From NCBI GenBank assembly GCA_050084515.1, contig CM114273.1, positions 7,812,001 to 7,876,000 on the forward strand: 64,000 nt of DNA. The letters run 5' to 3'. The notes beneath the pieces are model-generated. The model saw nothing but the letters and a program-made list of their open reading frames with translations, did not search any database and had not been told where the DNA came from. This document shows positions 1 through 11,406 of the stretch, piece after piece (positions within the stretch are counted from its first letter, which is position 1; each line of letters opens with the position of its first letter). A program made the position numbers and the translations under genes. The stretch is from Blasia pusilla. Its lineage: Eukaryota > Marchantiophyta > Marchantiopsida > Blasiales.

Positions 1-434
1 TGACCCCTCCTAAAACATCACTTGTGGAAGAGGAAGTAGCCTCTCCTGACTCCTCCTCCTCATATGGGAACGACTCCGTCCATGACACATAGTGTGGGTC
101 GTAGTAGAGTCGCCATGCCTCAATCTCCTGGGCATATCTGTGGGAAAACTCATGGTGATCGTCCATGGGTGCCCCCTCTAAATGTTGGAACATATCGTTC
201 CATGTTGTAAACGGGTTGAACTCTCTAGAGTTCTTGGCCCGATGGGAGTCGCACCAACTCCTAAACTCTGCTATGAAATCGTGCAACTCAATCGGACCTA
301 CTGCACCTGAAAACCTACCCAGTCCTCTACCCCGGTCGTCCATCTCGTACGCCCAACTGGTAGGACCACTCACAATGTGTGGCGATGTGCTCACAAATTC
401 CTCTACACCCTCCCCCTCGTCTGACGATGACACA
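1..434 (-). pseudogene. gag N-terminal fragment (copy 0)
   Basis: Minus-strand translation gives the same Gag N-terminus as copy B, with the shared segments SGPTSWAYEMDD, IELHDFIA, WNxMFQHLEGA and HEFSHRYA. It is an acidic, aromatic-rich Gag head without a recognised named fold, followed by a Ser/Thr-rich linker that runs off the window at base 1. Copy 0 keeps codons broken in copy B: GAG where B has TAG after HDFIA, and TGG where B has TGA before RLYYDP. The residue matching copy B's initiating Met is GTG (Val) here, so the true start may lie further upstream or has been lost. Confidence 0.7.
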
Positions 435-2218
435 GAAGGAGGTCGAGGTGGTCCCTGGAGTGAAGACCCTCGGAACCTCACACCACTCCGCATAAAACCT
501 CTAGAGCTACTCTCGGGTTCATCACCTCGCCTCTCAAAATCCCGAACGGACGCCGTGATGACCCTCGTGCCCTTCTCACCCGATCACTCTTGCCTCGCGA
601 GTAATCCCTCAATCACTCATCCCAAATATGCTGCACTCAATCTACGCTCTCCCTCCCCGAGACATGTAACATGCGGCAATAAGCGGCGTGGTGCGGCAAA
701 TCAACCAGGCTATCATCTCATCGACAACCTACCCTCAACTCCGGACATCCCACACATGTCTATGTCCCCTAAATCACATACATAAATGATGCTCTCAGCA
801 TCCACACACCCAATATCCCCAAATAAACTACCCAAATCCCAGAATCCCTCATACGTGCAGGGTAAAGGACCAGAAATGGGTAACCTGAACACATGTCGAT
901 GTCGCTCCTCAGCAACTACGAATCTCGACCCTAACTCGGTCGTGGAGACAACTCCTCCAATGAGCAAGTCATACTCCTCCCATACTGACGTTGCTCAAAA
1001 CTCCTCGATAGACGGTGCAGTTCCAGCGGAACGGTGCGGTGTTGCAGGCGGCACGAAACGGCTACAAACGACGGCCCTTGATGATGGGATGCAGCACTCG
1101 GCGGCATACCCTCCTCAATCAACAATAAACCCACACTCTGCTCCACAATGTCGGAGGGGCTCCGCGATCAAGATGGTGCAGTGCGGCCACGAGCGGCACG
1201 GCGCGGTAATCGGCGGCGCGTTGTGGCTACGTGCATCACGGCACGATACCCAATCGTCGTTGAGCGGCTACCAATCACAACATAGCAGCAGGAAATCAAA
1301 ACTCAAACACTATAACAGGAGGTCATATGCCATCACAGGTTGATGACGGTGGCGGCCAAAACAAAGTACGTGATGACGACGCAAGTCCGAGAATCAACAA
1401 ACGTTGTGGAAGACCCTCCACTCCGTAACGGCGGCAATGGCAACCAAGGGTGGACAACGGACGGTAGACCATTGACAATGTGGTTGACCGTTGATGATGA
1501 CGGACGAATGGTGACGGTGACGGTTGACTTTTGACGATGACTATACCGTCAAGGGTGAAAGTTGTCCGTTGATGGTTGACGGTGACTATGACGGCGACGG
1601 CCGCCGTCCGTGTGGCGGCTGGTTTAGGGTTTGCACAATTTAACCCCAAAAATCGCCTAGCAATGGCAGTTTTCCAAGATTGATCATAACTTTTTGCTCG
1701 CAACTCTAAATTGTGCACTATTTGTTGCACAGCGTGCAAAACTTCACGATCTACGCCAGTATCAAAAAATATTTGGAATCAAACATTCCAGTAAAAATTG
1801 ACAGGGACCAACGTAAAGCCCAATGTCTCTTTCTTCTACCCAACATTCGGCAGCGCTTCCGCGCTCATTCCTCCCAAAAAAAATGTAAAACCTATAAAAA
1901 TGCAAATCAGCAAAAAAAATGGTGCTCCCAAAAGCACCGGCATGGGGCAAACTGCCCCCATACTCAATCCCTATTAGAAATTGGGCAGCGCTTCCGCGCG
2001 CCACTCTTCCATACAAAAAATCGGCAAATGCAAAGAACAATCCAAGCAACCCTTGCTCCGATGAGCACTCCCATGAGCCGTTGAACGGGGAACACGGTCC
2101 CTAACTTGCAAAAACAGCGAGTGACCAGCGAGCTCCCCCATGAAGCTCTCTCACCCTCTCATTCTCTCATTCTCTCATTCTCATTCTCGCATTCTCTCTT
2201 TCTCTCATTCTCTCTTTG
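435..2218 (-). other. gypsy 5' leader (untranslated), copy 0
   Basis: This region is conserved with 38033-39650 but has no conserved long frame; the ORFs that appear differ between copies. It includes GACGGTGACGGTTGAC-like imperfect repeats (about 1480-1600), two short blocks around CAGCGCTTCCGCGC (near 1850 and 1985), and a pyrimidine-rich tract next to the terminal repeat. A primer-binding site should lie just inside the terminal repeat, but I could not match one to a specific tRNA by eye. Confidence 0.6.
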
Positions 2219-2734
2219 TAAAGTAAGATCCAATCTCTCTCTACACAATCTCACACCATAGCTCTCAAAGGTGTGCACTCTCTCTCATGTCAAACCAAAC
2301 CCACTCTCTTAATGAGAGGCTTGGGTTACACTCACAAGGCAAGGGACCATAGCTCCGCCGCCTCATGCCAAGAGGTTCAACAAAGAGAGAATGAGCTCTC
2401 AAGCTCTCTCTCCTTGGGATATATACCCCTCCCCTCTCCCAAGCTCTCTCCATGGTAACCTATTCTCCCAAGTCACCTCTTTGGCTCTTGACCTCATGTA
2501 GGAGGTCAAGGGCCACTTACTAAAAATAGAAAGTCGATCATATAGTCAAAATGGTACTTACATAAAATAGTAAGTTCTTCAATATGGCTCCAAATGAGCC
2601 AAAACGAAGGGGAAACTTGCTCTCTCACGTTTCACGGGGCCTCAACAGGTCATCCTCGACCTCCTAGGCTTGTCCTCCACTACTCTTGAAGACGCTCTAC
2701 TAGATCTCACCGATCTATCCTAAAGGACGTGACA
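2219..2734 (-). repeat. gypsy terminal repeat 'A' (5' copy), copy 0
   Basis: About 516 bp homologous to 10601-11102, 29582-30099 and 39651-40169. On the element strand it starts TGTCACGTC. It contains a hairpin-capable GGGAAACxTG...CA(G/C)GTTTC motif and an inverted TTGACCTC/GAGGTCAA pair. The outer flank (2735 on) is unrelated to the flanks of the other copies, which fixes the element end here. Confidence 0.8.
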
Positions 2735-5200
2735 GATCTATGTGAGTTAAATTCGTTTGATAAATGATATTTGTGTGATATTAATGTGACTTTAACACCA
2801 CATGATAACCTCCGGTCCCTTCCATCCGCCTAGGTCCGTATACTAGTCTAGAGGCATTTTCTCTCTCCAAAACTTCTCCTCCCTAGATTTCTCTCCTCTC
2901 CTCTAGAGGTGCCCCAACCTCGCCTTCCAAATTAGAGATTTGTTTCTCTCCCACCCCATGGGAGAGAACCATCTTGATTTACAAACACCTCTTTACATGA
3001 CAGGTGGCAACTGGACAACAAGAAAATGTTTCAGATGCTACGGGCAGCAAGAAAGAAAATTGAATTTATGTAAAGCATCGTTAATCTCTTCCCTTCATGG
3101 GCTATACACTAGCTCTCCAAACACTTTTTTATTTCCTTTGCATCGCACGGACACCTATCTATATTATTATGGGAGAGTGCCTTCTTGATTTGCAAAAACC
3201 TCTCAACTTGACATATGGCAATTGGGCAGTAAGAAAATGTTTCACATACTACGAAAAACAAGGAAAAAATTGAATTTATGTAGAACATAGTTATATTTCT
3301 TTCTTTCTTTCTTTATGACAACCGTTATCATTCAAGATATCCCTTGAGGCTCATATATTTCATGATATTTGTAGTGGAAAGTGAGAGGATGTAGTAGGCC
3401 GAAATAGGAAGGTTGTATGTTTGATGATAAGGGTCACAATATTGAGAGATTCAAACCTAATTATCATTTAATGTCAAACGCGATTACTACACAACGTGCA
3501 ACTAGTTAGGGTATGCGAAACTCAAACCAAGTCTTCCTCTTGTAGGTCTCAAGGTTATGAACCCTTTGCAAAAAAATTGAGGAGCAATAGAGGTCAAACT
3601 CTACGATGCTCATCCCTATCCTCTTTGATGTTCTTAATCTTAGTCCCTACTTCCTTCCCTCTCCTTTTGTTTATCTCCTCCCTCCAAAGATAGACAATGG
3701 AGAGCATAAGGATGGAGAATGGCGGGTTGGACATGGAATCTCTCACTCTTGTCCCATCTAGTGAAGGATGGAGAAGGTCTATCCCTTCACTTTATGGATA
3801 AACACACAGGAATCTTTGGAAATGTTTGGAAGAAGGTCGCTCCTTCCTTCCTCTCCAAGCATTCCCTACTCCCCTATTTCATCTTCCCTCTCATTCTCAA
3901 AATTTATTCCCAATCTAAATTTTCCTCTCTTGGCCAATGAGAATTCTATTAAAAAATCTGTAGGAAAATCTTTATTGACTGAAAATTCTTCACTTTCTTC
4001 TTCTCTCCTATTGAAAATTTAATACATTTAAAAAAAATCATTAGGAAACCCTATTTTGAGCATTTTTTAAATATTCTCTCTTTTCCTCTCCTTTTTGAAA
4101 ATATTGACCCTTTATAAGCAAATAATTTCTCAATGTATGTTGTATAGCGACATGCATACGTACAACATTGTATATCACATGGGCATACCAACTATTGTAA
4201 TATATTCTACAATGCAAGCCAAGAATAATCCTTGGATTTTTCTCCATGATATACATATTTCATATATAAGGTAGAGTGCTCAACTCCAATGTGGGACGTG
4301 CAAAATTTGAGATGCTACTTGTTTGGTACCATGTTTAGGTCCCCTACTCGTAGCTTGTAATTTCCGGGCTTACTTATGGTGACAACATGAATACATTTCC
4401 TTCTTGAGCTAACTCTATTAAAAGTGGGGAGCTCCCACAATGCTTGTTATCTTGCTTGATTTGGATTTCCATCCAATACATGGAGATGTGTTCTGACATA
4501 CCATTGAGACCTAATACTTCCACATGTTTGTATTTAGTTGTCTCCATGTTAGTATTATTTTTCTGAAATTTTTATTTGCTCTCCCATCTATGTTTATGAA
4601 TTTTTCATTGGTCTTCCATCATTTAATTTTTTGTAAAAGGGCCATACACTTGTTACACATGTCATTTATCCCAACACTTATCATCAGCAAATGAAGTGAT
4701 TCATGGTTACAAAAAGAGAATTTCCACAACAAGAAAAAATTGAAGCGATTATATAATACTCAAAGATTACTTCACATCTCTCATAAACGAATGCTATTTA
4801 TAATCAATGATATTGATCATTTGCATTCTTAATTGTTTAGCTCCTTCCTCGTCAAGCTCCATAATTGTAACACATTTTAGTTCTTCATTGAAAAATTATA
4901 TCAAAATAATGGTCTAGATTTATCATAAGATTTATGTCACTTCTCTTTTTAAATGAAATTTTCATTTCTAAAAGTATACGCCTCTTAATATTTTTGGTCT
5001 ATTTTTTTGAGTTGTAACTTCCTCATGATTTTTTCCTTATCCATTTTTTCCTAATATTTTTTATTTGATCCTCATGATTAACTCCATATTTATTTCCACA
5101 ATCACACTTTTTATTTTATATTTTATATTGCTAGAAACTTTTTAACTTAATATTATAATTGATTAAAAAAAGGGTCATGACGCAATCCATAGGTATGCTA
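2735..5200. other. Repeat-rich gene-free DNA with diverged direct repeats
   Basis: No credible gene. Two diverged direct copies of a block (about 2970-3100 and 3187-3290, sharing TTGATTTxCAAA, GGCAAxTGG and AAGAAAATGTTTCA) are present, and the same block occurs inverted at about 7925-8139. A Helitron-like 5' terminus lies at 3158. The remainder (3330-5160) is AT-rich with short spurious frames only. Confidence 0.5.
3158..3181 (+). repeat. Helitron-like 5' terminus
   Basis: TCTATATTATTATGGGAGAG follows an A, matching the plant Helitron start (TCTATAxTATTA after host A). The same start recurs at 5201 and 43318 and, less exactly, inverted at 8139. The matching 3' end (hairpin plus CTRR) was not located. 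Confidence 0.5.
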
Positions 5201-5224
5201 TCTATACTATTAAGGGAGAGTGCC
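5201..5224 (+). repeat. Helitron-like 5' terminus
   Basis: TCTATACTATTAAGGGAGAG preceded by A is the closest match in the window to the canonical plant Helitron 5' end. It is followed by the same GTGCC(T/C)xCTxxTTTxCAAA block as the other termini. Downstream DNA to about 7200 may be non-autonomous Helitron cargo; no gene was recognised in it. Confidence 0.55.
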
Positions 5225-8120
5225 TCCTCATTTTGCAAACACTCCAGAGTGTGACATGTGGCCTTTTCAACCACTTGCGGGTGTTCATGCGTTCAGGAAT
5301 TAGAGCCGCCTTTTGGTTCCCTTGGGGATATTTTAGGGTTTCAATCTGATCATGATCGTCCGATTATAACGGTTTTTCTTAGAGCCATATATTTCAAATT
5401 ATGTACTCGAGGCTATTACGATCATGAAGAGACATCCAATCCCTTGAAGGCTCGCTTGAAGGCTCATCGAAACCTTGTTCTGAGCCTCCCCGCCATTGTA
5501 TTTAAATGTTTTCCAAATTTAAAAACTCCTATCAGACAGGGCTCAATGCACACAACCATTTCACCATTCAGAGTTAATGCGTAGTTTTATTCCACAGTGC
5601 AGACACTTTTTTCATCTTTGTGTGCATAGATCCGCATCGAATCACTAATAAGAATAGTCTAGGTAAGATACAACTTTGCTCTTTCGATTAAGCTTTATGT
5701 ACTAGGCGCCATCCGGATTTACTCTAACACATTCTACATGTTACTATTTGAATGCACGTTTTTCACAGAACTGAAGTCCTCATTGGAGTCGACATTCTAA
5801 GCAGCGGCATGTTGCAGTTCGAGATCTCAAGGCCTCCAAGTTGCAGTTCGGGTGGTGTATGGTGTAGAAGTTCCAATCATCTCCGGTTCAACTCCCGTGG
5901 TTTAGCTCCCCGAGCTCAACTCTCGAAGCTGAGCTCACGACCTCAACTCCTCTCTGTTGCTCTTGGGAGAACTCCACTCTGCAAACATTCATTCAGCCAA
6001 CAGATTGATTGAGGGTGCGGAAGTACTATGACAACCAAAATAACAGCAAAAAAATAAACACAGGGGAAAGGAAAGAGTGTTGCCAATGATGCTTCAAAAA
6101 AGCATTATGGTGTAAAGAGTCCTAATCCCCAAGTGCTCAAGAGTCCCAAGTGACCTCTCATATCTCAAGAGGATTGCATCCAACTAAGTAAGTGGAAGAA
6201 GTCACATTTTGGTGTAAACCCTCCTTGGGGGACAAAACTCACCCCCGAGCATGCCCTAGGCTTGGAGAATGCCATAAAGGATTCTCTCCCAGCTTTGAGG
6301 GAGTCTGGACTGTTAGATAGAGAATGCATTCCAAAGCCAATGTAGGGCTTGGAAAGAGGACCCCTTGAGTATCGCCTTCAGACGCCCAACAACAAAAGAG
6401 CACACGAATTTGAAACTAACTCTATGAAGAAACGTTTGAAGACGCCAGGGCCCAACGTGCAAGACGCTTGCTCATTGTCTCAAAGGACTTCCTCAGGAAT
6501 CCCAATCAACTCTACACCACATCCAAATGTGACTGTTAAGACTCGAGGGGGGGAAAAACCAAAGGATGTGATAGTCAATATTAATTTTGTGCTCTAATGC
6601 AAAGTAGAGTAGGCAGATCACATAATGTGTAAAGCATCTCAAGCTATTAGGTTATTAGGGGAATAAAACTTTGCTTTGGAATTAGATCTTTCATGTCAAT
6701 TTACTAGATTGGCTTACCCAGTCTAAAAGTACTCAACTCGAGTACTCTGAGACAAGAGAGAAGGACGCTGTCAGATCTTTCGTGTCAAACTGCCCAAACC
6801 CACTTCCCGAGGGTGCAATAGTTGCCAAAAGTAAGGTGCAAAAAAAATCGGACAGGGACAGCAAGGTGCGGGCGATAAAAAGAGAGGCAATTACTTCCCG
6901 AATAGAAAAGCTCATCTAGTCCAGAAGTACTCATCTCGAGTACTCTGAGACAAGATCGAAGGAATAGAGCACACCCTGCCCGCGGATCAACACCTCTACG
7001 ACAGCAAAGAGAAGGGAAAGTTGCACCTTACTTGTGGACCAAGCATAACTATTGACGCTGCCATACAAAACAAAAGGCAGCCGTTGCCCAAACCCGCTTC
7101 ATGAGAGTGCAATTGCTGCAGATAGCAAGGTGCAAAAAAAGAATCAGACAGGGATAACAAAAGACACGCGATCTCTTACCGAATAGAAAGAGCAGCTACA
7201 ACCCTCTCAAAAAAGGCCCAATGCAGCTCCTTCACCTAAATTTAAGCCATGTCCACTCGGATCAATGCGCTATCCTAGAGCCTACCCTCCCTAGAGAACT
7301 TGATCAGAAACTGAGAATCCAAGAGCAGAAAAAAAGAAATGGAAATCAACTGCAAGGGGCAGAGGGGGGATACGAGCTGCCAACCAAGAGGGAAACACTG
7401 CACTTGAATGGGAAACATCTCCTCAGATGTCCCCAAGGGAGAGAATCCTTGCATCAATCTCTTCCGCACAATCTTAACAAGATACACCAGCAATGCGGAG
7501 GAAAGCAGCAGCACGTTGGCACGAGGAAGAAAACCAGCGTGGGCGCGATGAAGAAAACCAGCGCACTCGATGAGCAGCGCATGAGGGGAAGGAGTGAGCC
7601 CTGTGGGTGGACGGAGGCAACGTGTGGATAGGAGTGCGTGGGTATGAGCGCGTGGGCTGAGGTCCCACGGGGTAGAGAGTCATGAAATGAGAGGGGAAAG
7701 GGTTCCCTTGGGGAGTCGTTTTGGGAGGGTAAGGACCCTGAATGACTATGAAGCCACTTGGGGGCACGAAGGGCCGTCGATCCTTGATTGATGGCTCAAA
7801 AAGGCCGCATGCGAGGGCCGTCCTTGATCGACGACACTCAGGGCGGTGGAGGCGCAGCCCGATGGCGGAGGTCCCCGAAGGTAGGGAGAGCCGTCGATCC
7901 TCGATCTACGGCTCTCAGAGCATTATTGGTGTTCGTGCTATGCAAGGGAAAGAAAAAAAGTGTTTGAAGAGGTAGTGTATAGTGTATAGCCCGTGAAGGG
8001 AAGAGATTAATGATGTTAAACATAATTTCAAATTTTTTTCTGCTGCCTGTAGCATGTGAAACATTTTCTTACTGCCCAGTTGCCATGTTTCAAACAGAGA
8101 GGTGTTCGCAAAACAAGAAA
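5225..8120. other. Gene-free repeat DNA with a duplicated block
   Basis: No recognised gene. Near-identical phrases AGTACTC(A)...CTCGAGTACTCTGAGACAAG occur at about 6727 and 6928. A longer diverged block, from CCCAAACCC through ACCGAATAGAAA, occurs at about 6790-6910 and 7086-7190. Together they make an imperfect tandem duplication. The frames at 5258-5584, 6349-6597 and 7221-7631 have no family resemblance I can defend. Confidence 0.4.
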
Positions 8121-8139
8121 GCACTCTCCTATAATAGTG
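8120..8139 (-). repeat. Inverted Helitron-like 5' terminus
   Basis: On the minus strand the sequence reads TCACTATTATAGGAGAGTGC, followed leftward by the block also seen at 2985-3170, including the GGGCTATACACTA and AAACACTTTTTT segments. This marks the start of a minus-strand relative of the same Helitron family, ending here. Confidence 0.45.
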
Positions 8140-8249
8140 AGTTCATATTCTGAAACAATAAATGGTGTACTTCAATGATGCTGACGCCCCCATAGATGTG
8201 TTACAAATAAATAGAGAGACAACTTTTCACAATGGTTTGCAACTAATTT

Positions 8250-10473
8250 ATCTAACGCAAACGCTAGAAAATATCTCTATATAGATTTTCCTTCATATTA
8301 TCGTTGGACTAAAAAGAGATGGATTCGTAGGGTACAAAAAAAGAAATGGTTGCAGGCATTCCATTGGCCGCTTATATCTTACTCATCCATGTGAATACAC
8401 AAAAGTTCATTAGACGTTTGTTTGTACATTGGATTTTGCTATTCCACCATCTAAAGTGAGTGAATTATTATGGAAAGGGTTGAGATAATTTATTTCACTG
8501 ATCTATAGGTGAAGGAGAACGTCATTGGTTGAGATTAATCCTCCATAATGTTCGAGGAGCAAGTACATATATATGAATGCTTGAGAATTATTCATGGAGT
8601 ATTATGTCCAATATTCAAAGAGGCTGCAATCCAATTGGGTCTCATAGAGGATGATTGAGAAGCATTCTCTTGCTTTGAAGAAGCTGCTATGATCCGTGTT
8701 GGTTCTTCACTTCGCCGACTATTTGCAATTATTCTAGCATACAACACACCGGCTCAACCAGCTATAATATGGAGTCAGTTCTTGACTCCATTGGTAGAGG
8801 ATCTCTTATATGAACGACCTGAGGTAACAAATTACTATCCTTAAACCATTCGTTCCCTTCTTAATAGAAGTATCTTTTCTTGGCCATTCGATTTACCAAG
8901 GATATTTTTTGAAACTGTCTTGTTGCAGAAAACATGAATTCCAAATCTTCCTGTTGATGATGATTTGATGAATAGTGCATTATTGGAAGTCCACTATTAC
9001 TTACAAGATCAAGGAAAGAGACTATTTGACTTTCCTGACATGCCCCAAGCTAATTTCCAAAGTGGACGTTCACATTCATATTTGGAGGAACAAGAACTAT
9101 GCTATGATACTGAGGAATTATTTTAGAGAGTACAACTTGGAGAATCATGTCTAAATGAAGGACAACGTTTAGTTTGCGATGCTCTACATGATGAGCTTGA
9201 TAAAATATGCGCAAAAGCTCTACCATCACCAAAAAAAATTTCATCAATGATCTAGGTGGAACGGGAAAGACTTATTTATATAATCTTCTTCTTGCAAGTG
9301 GTATCGCTTAGGCAGTAGCATCATATGGAATAGCTGCTCTATTGTTAGATGGAGGGAGTACTACCCATTCATGCTTCAAGATCTCTATTCATCTCCATGA
9401 GAGCTCTACTTGCAAGTAAGTGTCATTACATGTATCATGTCCATTTCTATCAATACATTTAATTTCATAACTCCAAATATTAAGTTTTCTTATTTACTTC
9501 CTTATGTCGCTAGTAGTTTATCAGCCAATAGTGACAAAGCACGCTTAATCCGTGATGCGATGCTCATCATATGGGATGAAGTTCCTATGACTCATCGTCA
9601 TCCATTCGAGGTTGTGAATCGCACTTTACAAGATATTATGGGAATGATCTCTGATGATCTCTAACAAATACCATTTGGTGGAAAACTCATGGTTTTTGGT
9701 GGTGACTTTCGTCAAGTTTTGCATGTTTTTTGTCATGTGGATTGGCCACAAATTGTGCAAGCCAATATAAAGAGATCATCTCTTTGGTCTAATATAAAGT
9801 TTATGAAGTTGACCACAAACATGCGAGTTCAAAGGTTGGAAGGTCATTTGCATATTGAACAACAAGCTTTTACCGATTGGTTATTGGAAGTGGGAGAGGG
9901 TTGTGTTCCTTTGCATCCTCATTTGAGAGAAGACTTTATACAATTACCATCTGCAATCGTCACTAATAGTAATAATATATGCTATATGATTAACTTGATT
10001 TATGACAATTCTTCTAGCCGATTCCATGACATTCATTTCTTGAGAGATACGACTATTTTGACCCCGAGAAATAGGGATGTTGATGAAATAAATGGAGATG
10101 TCATGTTTCGATTTCTTGGATAGGTAATCATTTTTACTCTTCTCTTATTGCAAATTTTAATTACGGAAGTTTGGATTGTATTATTGCTTCTTCTCACCAA
10201 TTCACTGCATATTGTTGTGTACATGAGCATATTTAATATCCAAATGAGGGGATGACTCATGTATATCCAACTGAATTTTTAAATACATGCTTGCTTTATG
10301 GACTAGCTCCGCATTGTTTGTGCTTGAAGATTGGTGCACCAATAATGCTCTTACAAAACATGAATGGCTCACATGGACAAGCAAATGGAATTAGGTTGGT
10401 GATTCGTGGATTTATGCAACATTACATAGATGCTGAAATCATCACAGGGAAGAATATTGGAGATCAAGTTTTT
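8250..10473 (+). pseudogene. Helitron helicase (RepHel, PIF1-like) remnant
   Basis: This is the C-terminal half of a Helitron replication initiator/helicase, which unwinds DNA during rolling-circle transposition. In order: a pre-helicase segment (8270-8650), SLRRLFAIIL (about 8700), Walker A GGTGKTYLYN (about 9250), the VASYGIAALLL helicase motif (9310), the IIWDE Walker B with PMTHR (about 9565), FGGDFRQVL (about 9690), TTNMR (about 9815), a LTPRN-type motif (about 10060) and a C-terminal GAPIMLLQNMN segment (about 10345). Stops and frameshifts interrupt the frame, for example a TAA before QIPFGGK at 9662. A 101-bp GTAAG...AG intron sits at 9416-9516 and rejoins the frame. The gene is cut at 10474 by gypsy copy A; the Rep/HUH domain was not found. 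Confidence 0.8.
9416..9516 (+). other. Intron-like interruption in Helitron helicase
   Basis: Starts GTAAGT and ends TAG. Removing it joins the STCN and LSANSD codons in frame, as in the family's usual uninterrupted motif between the GIAALLL and IIWDE blocks. It therefore behaves like a spliceosomal intron rather than random decay. Confidence 0.55.
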
Positions 10474-10600
10474 TGTCGTGCGCATACATATCGCTACATA
10501 ACATATATCGCTATCACCGAACACACACACAAATACGCATGATCCCAAGCTAACTCATGGCATCCAAACAACGAGACAAGAAGTACCAAAATATCTCTAA
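10474..10600 (-). repeat. Terminal repeat 'B2' (outer), copy A
   Basis: A 127-bp unit beginning TGTCGTGCGCATACATA on the plus strand and ending AAATATCTCTAA. It is strongly similar to 11105-11232 on the other side of repeat A, and to 29457-29581 and 30102-30229 in copy B. Confidence 0.8.
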
Positions 10601-11102
10601 TAAAATAAGATCCAATCTCTCTCACAACACCATAGTTCTCACATGTCTCTCTCAATGTTAAACCAAACCCACTCTCCTAATGAGAGGCTTGGGTTAGACA
10701 CACAAGGCAAGCAAGACCATAGCTCCGCTGCCTCATGCCAAAAGGTTCAACAAAGAGAGAATGAGCTCTCAAGCTCTCTCTCCTATAGGTATACTTCTCC
10801 CCTCTTCCAAGCTCTCTCCATGGTAACCTATGCTCCCAAGTCACCTCCTTGGCTCTTGACCTGATATAGGAGGTCAAGGGCCACTTAAGAAAAATAGAAA
10901 GTCGACCATATACTCAAAATGGTACTTACCTAAAATAGTAAGTTTTTCAATATGGCTCCAAATGAGCCGAAACGAAGGGGAAACTTGTTCTCTCAAGTTT
11001 CCCGGGGCCTCAATTGGTCATCCTCGACCTCTTGAGCCTATCCTCCACTTCTTGTCAAGGCGCTCTACTAGATCTCACCGATCTATCTTAAAAGACGTGA
11101 CA
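10601..11102 (-). repeat. Terminal repeat 'A2' (3' copy), copy A
   Basis: Homologous along its length to 39651-40169 and 2219-2734, and ends with the same GACGTGACA. It is flanked on both sides by B units rather than by a polypurine tract, which is not the standard 3' LTR layout. Confidence 0.8.
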
Positions 11103-11104
11103 AT

Positions 11105-11232
11105 TATCGTACGCATACATATGGCTACATAACATGCATCGCTGTCACCGAACACACACACAAACACACACGATCCCATGCTAACTCATGGCATCCAAAT
11201 AATGAGACAAAGAAGTACCAAAATATCTCCAA
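11105..11232 (-). repeat. Repeat 'B1' (inner), copy A
   Basis: Second copy of the roughly 128-bp unit (starts TATCGTACGCATACATA), followed rightward by the internal sequence of the element (GCCCCTCTAGCTGGTGG), exactly as in copy B. Confidence 0.8.
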
Positions 11233-11406
11233 TTGCCCCTCTAGCTGGTGGTTAGGTCCCTCTAACTCTAGATAACCATCTATTCCTACCTACCATGACA
11301 TATATCTATCGAATGCTAAGAGCAAGAAGGTCGGATGCTCATGTGGTTCCATCGTTAGCCGCCTTCTTGTCATCCATATCCCAGACTCAAGTCAGAATTT
11401 AGAACT

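Larger units (their letters stand above)
1..2734 (-). mobile_element. Ty3/gypsy element copy 0, 5' end (truncated by window edge)
   Basis: The whole stretch aligns by eye with 37600-40169, the 5' end of copy B, in the same minus-strand orientation. From right to left it holds the terminal repeat (2219-2734, ending GACGTGACA), a pyrimidine-rich CATTCTCT-type tract (about 2157-2217), an untranslated leader (about 440-2157) and the N-terminal gag coding region (1-434). The rest of the element lies left of the window. It is a third copy of the methyltransferase-bearing family described for 29457-40169 and is useful as an outgroup for judging which changes in copy B are mutations. Confidence 0.85.

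Noticed and set aside
786-1343. 185-codon plus-strand frame as a gene
   Set aside because: It lies in the gypsy leader, has no matching open frame in copy B (38400-39000), and has no recognisable motif.
10474-11232. Tandem LTR array from two separate insertions
   Set aside because: The same B-A-B order with the same internal junction is found independently in copy B at 29457-30229, so a shared structure is simpler; the alternative remains testable.
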